Shown here: one piece after another, positions 57,033-64,000 of the stretch | Layout: the number at the start of each line of letters is the position of its first letter | Position numbering within the stretch: position 1 is the first letter of the stretch | Assembly: GCA_037178975.1 (NCBI GenBank) | Contig: JASJZH010000005.1 | Location: 6,076,001 to 6,140,000 of the forward strand | DNA from: Oscheius tipulae | Taxonomy: Eukaryota; Nematoda; Chromadorea; Rhabditida; Rhabditidae | Direction of reading: 5' to 3' | Length of the DNA stretch: 64,000 bases | Notes under the pieces: model-generated | Database searches by the model: none | What the model was told of the DNA's origin: nothing | What the model saw: only the letters and a program-made list of their open reading frames with translations | Translations under genes and position numbers: made by a program

Positions 57033-57212
57033 TCAGTCTAGAGGTTTCTTCGACTCGATCATAATATAGTGCTTTATTCAGTGCATTTTCTTGTTGATTT
57101 ATGTCTCCTAAAACCTTGAAAATATCCGCTTATATGCCATTCCTGCCGTTGAAACGGCTTAATATCTTTTTTCATCCATTTTTGCTCTCATTTTAATTTA
57201 GAGTCCGTATAG

Positions 57213-57560
57213 ATGTATCTCCTTTCACTTTTGGCGGCTGTGGTTTGCGGTAGGTTCATTGAAAGAAAATTTCTGAAAGCAATTTCAGCCGTCTCGGCCG
57301 CCGATGACATAAAGGAGGATCCCTTCCTGGCCACACGCGTCTTTTACAACGTCTCAGTCATGGTCAGCACCGACTATCCCGCCATTTTCGCCATCTTCGC
57401 CGGACTCGTTATTGCTCTTGTTCTAGTAGGTCTTCTTTTTTGTTGTTTACTAGTCATATTATAGGCAGTAGTGTACACTACAGTCGGTATGATGACCATG
57501 GACCCCGGAAAGGACTCGATCATCTACCGTATGACGACCACCAGAATGAAGAAGGACTGA
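57213..57560 (+). CDS. atp6ap2: Minimal ATP6AP2 (renin receptor / V-ATPase accessory) homologue
   Basis: Exons 57213-57249, 57289-57425 and 57465-57560 encode about 89 residues. It starts with a hydrophobic signal peptide (MYLLSLLAAVVCAVSA), followed by a 30-residue luminal stub (DDIKEDPFLATRVFYNVSVM), a single membrane segment (FAIFAGLVIALVLAVVYTTV) and the conserved cytoplasmic tail MDPGKDSIIYRMTTTRMKKD. Human ATP6AP2 ends similarly (MDPGYDSIIYRMT then a short basic tail). The ~280-residue ectodomain of vertebrate ATP6AP2 is absent. In humans the C-terminal fragment left after furin cleavage is the part embedded in the V-ATPase. The TTTAATTTAG acceptor lies just upstream, so the start is likely correct. 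Confidence 0.85.
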
Positions 57561-58015
57561 TAAATTCACTTACTGCTGACTCCTGTGATGTAGAGACGAA
57601 TAGATACTCTGATAGAGTAACTTCACATTCCAATATTGTAAATTCATTCGCTGTTCTTTTTATAAATGTACCGTAGTCGAGTATATTCAGGTTTTATAAT
57701 CACATCCTTTGATATCTTCGTCGTTTTATCCCCTTTGCAAGAGGAATCTCCAGAAGAGGAGCAATCAGAACTCTATTTTTTCTCTGTATGCAATGGCTGT
57801 TTCCATTCATTTTGCATGTAATAGTCTTATTTGCGATCAGGAACAGTTTTGAAGCATTTTGTTTTGCTGATAAATGTAGGATTTCTAGGCAGTAAACTTT
57901 TAATACTCCACTCGAATTGAATTCAAAAAAAGCTCACGCTTTGGAAAACACCTCTAAGTCCTAGCTCCTTGTTCTTACTCTCTTTTCTCTCTACTCAACA
58001 TAACTTAAGGTGTAG
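57561..58015. other. Intergenic region before the zinc-finger gene
   Basis: AT-rich, nothing supported. Confidence 0.35.
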
Positions 58016-60358
58016 ATGACTCCAGTAAGAAAAACCGCTGCTAGACAGCCAAAAATCAAAAGAGGTACGTTGAAAGTCTTTCTGAGTAGTTTTCTTTTTC
58101 TAGAAAAGTTTTCTTGTCAACACTGCGGAAAGTGCTTCAAATCACGTACTCTACAGCAAAACCATGAGCGAACGCATACAGGAGAAAGGCCGTTCTCATG
58201 TTCCAATTGTGCTGCTTCGTTTGTCCAAAAATCGCACATGACGAGACACTACAGCTCCTGCACTAGAGAGAAGACAAAAGTACGTGTTTCTTTTCCTTAT
58301 TTGAAGATTGTTTTAGGATCCCGAGAAACTACCCTTCAGATGCGAAGATTGCGACAAGAAGTATGCTAGCAAACCCGGCCTCGAACAGCACAAACTCACT
58401 CATACAGGTATTGTCTTTTGCTTGAAGTAACTAATCTCGTTTTCAGATAAGTACGAGTGCGATATTTGTGGCAGACGCTGCCAAAGTGGTCGAATTCTAA
58501 TTCAGCACAAAAGAATCCACATAGGCAAAAAGTCTTTTTCTTGTGAGACTTGTGATTTGCGAACCGCTACGAAAACGTCTCTTTTTCAACACTGGAAAAA
58601 GTGCAAGGGCAAGGTACGATTCAGCTCTATCAGCGATTCTTTCAAATACTTCAGAAGTCCTCATTTCGAAGAACAGAAGTAGGTCACAATTGTTTAGATG
58701 GTTCTTTCTCATCTAGCCCTGTCTTTGATGAAGAGAACAGCTTCGCGCCAAGTGAACATGCTCAAATCGCCTCGGCGAGCCTGGTAAAACTTTACTAAGC
58801 TTAGAAAAACCAGAATTGCAGATAGCTCGTCGTCGTACTGTATTCGATTCAGACGGCGAAGTGGCCACTTCGGAATTGGTCTATATCACAAGCATCCCGA
58901 TTTCTCTTACCATTTCTAGACAGAATACTGACGAGGATGCGGATGAAGAGTATCTCCTGTCGCTCGCTTGTTCCAACTGCGATATTTCATTCGCTCGAAA
59001 ATCATATCTGACGAAGCATTACAATTCCTGTATCAAGAAAACGTCTAAAGTTGTTCGTTTGTTAAGTCGATTCAAGTTTTTTTTGCAGGATCCCAAAAAG
59101 TATCCGTTTGCTTGTGAAAATTGCGGCAATAGATATGCAAGCCAACGTGTTCTGAATATTCACAAAAACATCCATACTGGTATTGTTTTATCTTTTGATC
59201 AATTTATCTTTTTAATTTTAGACAAGCACAAGTGTGATGTTTGTGGTAACCGTAGCCAAAGTAATTGGGCGCTGGTCCAGCACAAAAGACTCCACTCGGA
59301 AGAGAACCCTGGCGAGGTAAACTCGTTTTGTCCAAATTCTTTCAAACACTTCAGAAATCCTTCTCTCCTCGAAAAACAGAAGGAAACCACAGTCTTTGAG
59401 ACTATTCTACTTCTGCTTCCAGACTATGTTTCGATCACAGTACTGTTGAAGAAAGTAGAGGGTCAGTTGAACAAGCCGATATAATTTCCGAAACCGAGGT
59501 AAGACTTTCTCGATGCTTGTAATATATAATTAAAAACATCAGATAGCTGTCGCCAAACTCGAAGACGAAGATAGCAGCTCACTGCGCGATGACACTAGAA
59601 ATTCAATTTCTCCAGTCATCCCTGAACAATCTTTTGACGAGAATGCAGCTGATTTCATGGAAGAGACCTTTGAACCACTGAAACTGGAAGATACTGTTTC
59701 TGTTGGAGGCTCAGAGCTTATCGATGCTGGAGAATCGGATGAGAGTTCGACGGCTTTGAGGTACAACACTGAACCATTGTTCTATGCTCAGTTTCAGAGT
59801 AACGACTATGCTAACAACTTCTCAGCAGCTAATGCAACTCAGAAGCCATCAGGTAGAAAGATCGAGACGGAGACTGAATGCCTCCAGCAACAAGTCGAAG
59901 AGCCGATAAAGATGACCAAAAAGCTGGTCGAAACACAAATCGAGACGGCCGAGGCGATTGTGAACAAGGACATTAACAAACAGGCTGTACAGTTTCAAGA
60001 CGACAAAGCCAATCTGAGGAGGAAGTATCGTCGTGTCAGTGAGAAACTGGACAGTACTTCGCGAAATGGGAAAAGAGCCGTCCGTCATCGAGAAAGTTTG
60101 CTCCGAGCTGGAGAAAGCCAAATCTACACAGGTAACAATTGTTTCTTATCAAATAGTACTGAAATTTGTAGAATAACGAGCCAAAGTACCTTCGTTCTGT
60201 TCATTTTCGACCATGCTACAAGGAAGACGTCTCGAGCGATGAATCGGTACAAGTCTGCACTTTTCTTATGGATTTAGAGGAACAATCAGTTGAAAGGAAC
60301 AGGGCCCTAGTGTCATTGCCTCTCCAGAAGGCTGATCTCGTAGAAAGGCGAGGCTAGA
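58016..60358 (+). CDS. C2H2 zinc-finger protein with an internally duplicated module
   Basis: The first module starts MTPVRKTAARQPKIKR, then fingers CQHCGKCFKSRTLQQNH, CSNCAASFVQKSHMTRHYSSC, CEDCDKKYASKPGLEQH, CDICGRRCQSGRILIQHKRIH and CETCDLRTATKTSLFQHWKKC. After a spacer (IARRRTVFDSDGEVATSEL) a second module repeats fingers of the same type: CSNCDISFARKSYLTKHYNSC, CENCGNRYASQRVLNIH and CDVCGNRSQSNWALVQHKRLH. Exon-intron structure is also duplicated. An acidic segment (LEDEDSSSLRDDTRNSISPV) and a coiled coil (TECLQQQVEEPIKMTKKLVE) follow. The C-terminus ends PLQKADLVERRG at 60358. Two frame breaks are unresolved (about 59395-59435 and 60043-60060). The orthologue is unknown. Confidence 0.75.
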
Positions 60359-60981
60359 AAAACTTTCCTTCCAGTCGCTGATTTACTCTTCTGTGACTGG
60401 TTTCACTATTGTTCCGGTTATTGTTATTTGTTACGTTCTTGCCACTATTATAAATGCTGCTGTTTTCACTTTTTTTTCATAGTGCTTGCTTTTTACAAGA
60501 TGCTACCCTTTTCTTTCTGTTGTAGTCTTTTGCTGATGACTGATGTTGCAATGAGCTTTTTTCTGAACAGGTGGGGTGACAATATATTGATCTCCGACCT
60601 ACTTTGACGGCATTCTTATCAGCTTCTGCAGTCGCCATCTTCGTTCTTCAGAGAAAAAAAAACAATATTGTTTGAAATCCTCGCCGTTCCCTCTAATTCG
60701 GGGTCTCGGCACGAATTGCCGATGTGGACATTGTTTGAACGCAGTTTTGCTCTTCGGAGACTTCTTATCATTTCACCTGCTTTTCAACATTTTGTTTGTC
60801 TTTTTTCTGATCATTCTCGCGATAAACAAGTACAGAAAAGCTGTATAATCAGTTGCTCGCAGTCGTAAACAGGTTAAAGAGCCTGAAGATTGTCTAAAAA
60901 TAGCTGTTGGAACGTTGTTCTTTGGTGTGTCTTCTTTATTTGCCTCATTTGTTACATTTTCTAAACAAGTTCGCTTGCAGA
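60359..60981. other. Intergenic region between the zinc-finger gene and AK2
   Basis: AT-rich, with no supported exon. TCGCTTGCAG just before 60981 is the AK2 acceptor. Confidence 0.35.
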
Positions 60982-61855
<874 letters not shown>

Positions 61856-62106
61856 ACCGCCTCACTATAGAATCTATTCGTAGCAAGTGCAAGGAGAGAC
61901 GTTTTTCTCCCCAAAAGTGTTATTTCGCAGTGTTATAATTTCCATGGTTTTCTGTTAATTATGAGTAAAGTTTATGTATTTGCTGTTTTTGTTATGTTGC
62001 CACGGGTTTCCCCACGCTACCGATGTCACCTTTTGCCTTTCAAACTTACGCGACACATTCTAGATTTTGCTGAAATTTGCGCATTTTGCCAATTCTAGGT
62101 ATCGAG
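61856..62106. other. Intergenic region between AK2 and the aminopeptidase
   Basis: A short gap of 251 bp. An ATTCTAG acceptor (about 62092-62098) precedes the next ATG by eight bases. Confidence 0.4.
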
Positions 62107-64000
62107 ATGTTGCGTAGAAGTGCCCGTTTAGCTCGACTAGTCGCTTCTGTTGAAGGTTAGGTCATCTTTTTTCCTAGAAACGGCATCCAACTGATCTTGA
62201 TCCGGCCCCTCAGCTGACCAAGTTTTTCTCGTCATTTGGTACTGTCGTCAGCTTATCTCCGATTGTTCCGCTCGTTACCAGTTGTTTACTTTTCCCTATT
62301 GTTTTCTCTCCACCTGCCCTTTGAACTCCCAGTATCGGTCAGTGTAGACAACTGACGTGGGTCTACTGCACCTTTTCAACGCTTTTCTCGCGTTATTTTT
62401 GTGTACTTGCATTGACGGCTACCCCATCTTATCTACTGGATGGCTACAAAATGGCAGTTTCCAGTTTTCTGGATTAAAGTTACGTTTCATCTTAGCGAGT
62501 CCGTTTATATTGTCTTTTGTCGTTATACCCCTGAGAGAAACCTCTGAAACTGGCATTATTCCGAGAAATTTGAAATGCCGCCTTTTTATAGTTTCAAATT
62601 GCTCAGAAGTTTAGGCGCCAAATCACTTCCGCAGGGGGTCCAACATTTCTTATCGCTCCTCTTATTTTTCTTTTTTTTGTTACTCGTTTGGGTTTCCTCT
62701 GGAAAAAGCTCGCAAGTATTGTATAGCGACCCGCATAATCTCCTCTTGACCCTTCCGTGGTAGTTAATCAGCCACGTGCTCAGTTTTCTTCTGATAAAAC
62801 CTTGTTTTGGGAGCATACTGCTGTAGAAGCAGTTTGCAACAACGTTTCATGTAGCCGCTTTTGTAAGACGTTTCAATGATTGTATTTGCGCGCGTATCTT
62901 CCCACATCTCTCATCCACGTCATGATTTTGCAGTGGCTATAATTTATTCGAGGTACTGTTATTGTCTCACGTCTCATTGATGAGGTTATTTGTATGGCTG
63001 TCCATTCCTCTGTATCTTCGCTATTTCCGTTTGGCAGAAAATTGGGGTGATTGCTTATAGATCAAAGGACATGCCCTCTTTTAGCTATCATTCTTTTGTT
63101 ACGTCAGTGTCATCTGGAATTGCGCCACTTTCTGTGAAAATTCTTATCTGAAGGACGGTGATGTCTGCTTTGTTGTTTACCTATGACATCTTCACACCTT
63201 CCCATCTGTTTGCCATTCTAACTTTTTTCCATTCTATGCTTCAGGCACCTTTAACCGGTCCTCTCATACCAACCGACGTCTGAGCTCCCGTTTTCGCCGA
63301 CCGAATTCCCTCGTCGCCGGAAATCTCTTATCTTTTCGAGGTAGGTGACACCAGCTCCAGATGTCCTTGACGCGTCCATGCAAAGCCCTCTCATAATCAG
63401 CTTATTTTCAGGAGTCCCGTCACAAGTCTTTACAAGGAACCACTACGTCTCAAAAGACATGACTGTCTGCTCTGTACAGGAGAAGGTGAAGTTCGAGAGA
63501 CTGCCGGAAACCGCCCAGCCGACCAACTACAAGATCTATCTGGCTCCGGACTTGGCCAAGTTCACATTCAATGGACAGGTCGAGATCGACCTCGACATTT
63601 CCAAGGCGACCGATACGCTGAAACTCCACGCCAACTCTTTGGCTATCGGCGAAATCAAGATCGATCTTGCCGATGGAACTGGTGAGATTTAACAGCTGTT
63701 CATTTCCTAACTGAGATTTTAGTCCACGAAAATCTTTCCCACGACTACAGCGACGTCCTCAGCATCGTTAGCGTCAAACTGCCGGGAACCGTATCGCCAC
63801 AGCGTGCCAAGCTCACCATCAAGTTCGTCGGAGAACTCAACGACAAGATGAACGGCTTCTACCGTAGCAGCTACAAAGATTCAACTGGAGCCGAGAAATT
63901 CCTGGCCTCCACCCAGTTTGAGGTTTGTAAAACCCTGCTTATCCTTCTGAGAAAAGTATTCAGTCGACCTATGCCCGCAAGTCTTTCCCCTGCTGGGATG
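62107..64000 (+). CDS. npepps: Puromycin-sensitive aminopeptidase (M1), 5' part
   Basis: Zinc metallo-aminopeptidase; only the N-terminal part is in the window. Exon 1 (62107-62155, MLRRSARLARLVASVE) and exon 2 (TFNRSSHTNRRLSSRF) give an Arg/Ser-rich leader with mitochondrial-presequence character. After a second short intron, VKFERLPETAQPTNYKIYLA, PDLAKFTFNGQVEIDLDISK, HANSLAIGEIKIDL and MNGFYRSSYKDSTGAEKFLA match the N-terminal beta domain of PSA/NPEPPS. The last exons read STQFE, then STYARKSFPCWD, reaching the window end. The HExxH zinc site and the GAMEN motif lie outside. The ~1.1-kb first intron is long for this genome. Other M1 family members are excluded by the PSA-like FNGQVEID and FYRSSYKD. 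Confidence 0.92.

Overview
This window is from a small, compact animal genome. The genes are eukaryotic, split by many very short introns (often 24-75 bp) with GTRAG donors and TTTCAG/TTCCAG acceptors. Many start codons sit 0-14 nt after a pyrimidine-rich AG acceptor with no visible upstream exon, which is what spliced-leader trans-splicing gives. With the gene set (TFIIB, UBR5, FAU/RPS30, TMTC4, CASC3, IDH3B, WDR44, AK2) this points to a nematode. I cannot exclude another SL-using small metazoan such as a tardigrade or rotifer, and I cannot name a species.

Layout. 0.4-1.6 kb: TFIIB (+). 1.7-4.5 kb: secreted Thr/Pro-rich protein (-). 5.6-15.1 kb: the large HECT ligase UBR5/hyd (-). 16.6-25.0 kb: a C2H2 zinc-finger factor (-) with unusually long introns for this genome. 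27.2-27.7 kb: SDHAF2 (+). 28.3-29.5 kb: LHPP phosphatase (-). 29.8-31.0 kb: FUBI-RPS30 (FAU, -), with all three introns occupied by a structured RNA. 31.7-32.7 kb: unknown basic/acidic protein (+). 33.0-33.9 kb: type II membrane protein (-). 37.3-41.4 kb: TMTC4 O-mannosyltransferase (+), with a tRNA-Lys(CTT) in an intron. 41.5-43.0 kb: SSAT2-like acetyltransferase (-). 44.1-45.3 kb: two small proteins (+). 46.3-47.6 kb: Barentsz/CASC3 (-). 47.9-51.0 kb: two AIG1/ADTRP paralogues (-). 51.8-53.7 kb: IDH3B (+). 54.4-56.0 kb: WDR44-like (+). 56.2-57.0 kb: MRPS14 (+). 57.2-57.6 kb: a minimal ATP6AP2 (+). 58.0-60.4 kb: a zinc-finger gene with a duplicated module (+). 61.0-61.9 kb: adenylate kinase 2 (+). 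62.1 kb to the end: M1 aminopeptidase (+, cut by the window edge).

The main discovery is in FAU. The three introns carry diverged copies of one ~220-nt RNA on the host-sense strand. Several stems are kept by compensatory changes between copies. Each copy has an H box (ANANNA), a terminal ACA box, and the AUAUUCCUA (m1) and AACCAU-like (m2) motifs known from U17/snR30, the H/ACA RNA needed for early 18S rRNA processing. The gene therefore appears to supply both a 40S protein and the RNA that helps make 18S rRNA.

Other notable items are two adjacent 34-35 bp introns that are copies of each other, a 24-bp intron in TFIIB, a renin-receptor homologue reduced to about 89 residues, a three-copy dispersed repeat, and several inverted-repeat (MITE-like) elements. 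Genes sit on both strands with no clear functional clustering. Several relate to mitochondria (SDHAF2, IDH3B, MRPS14, AK2) and several to RNA or translation (FAU, MRPS14, CASC3, TFIIB).
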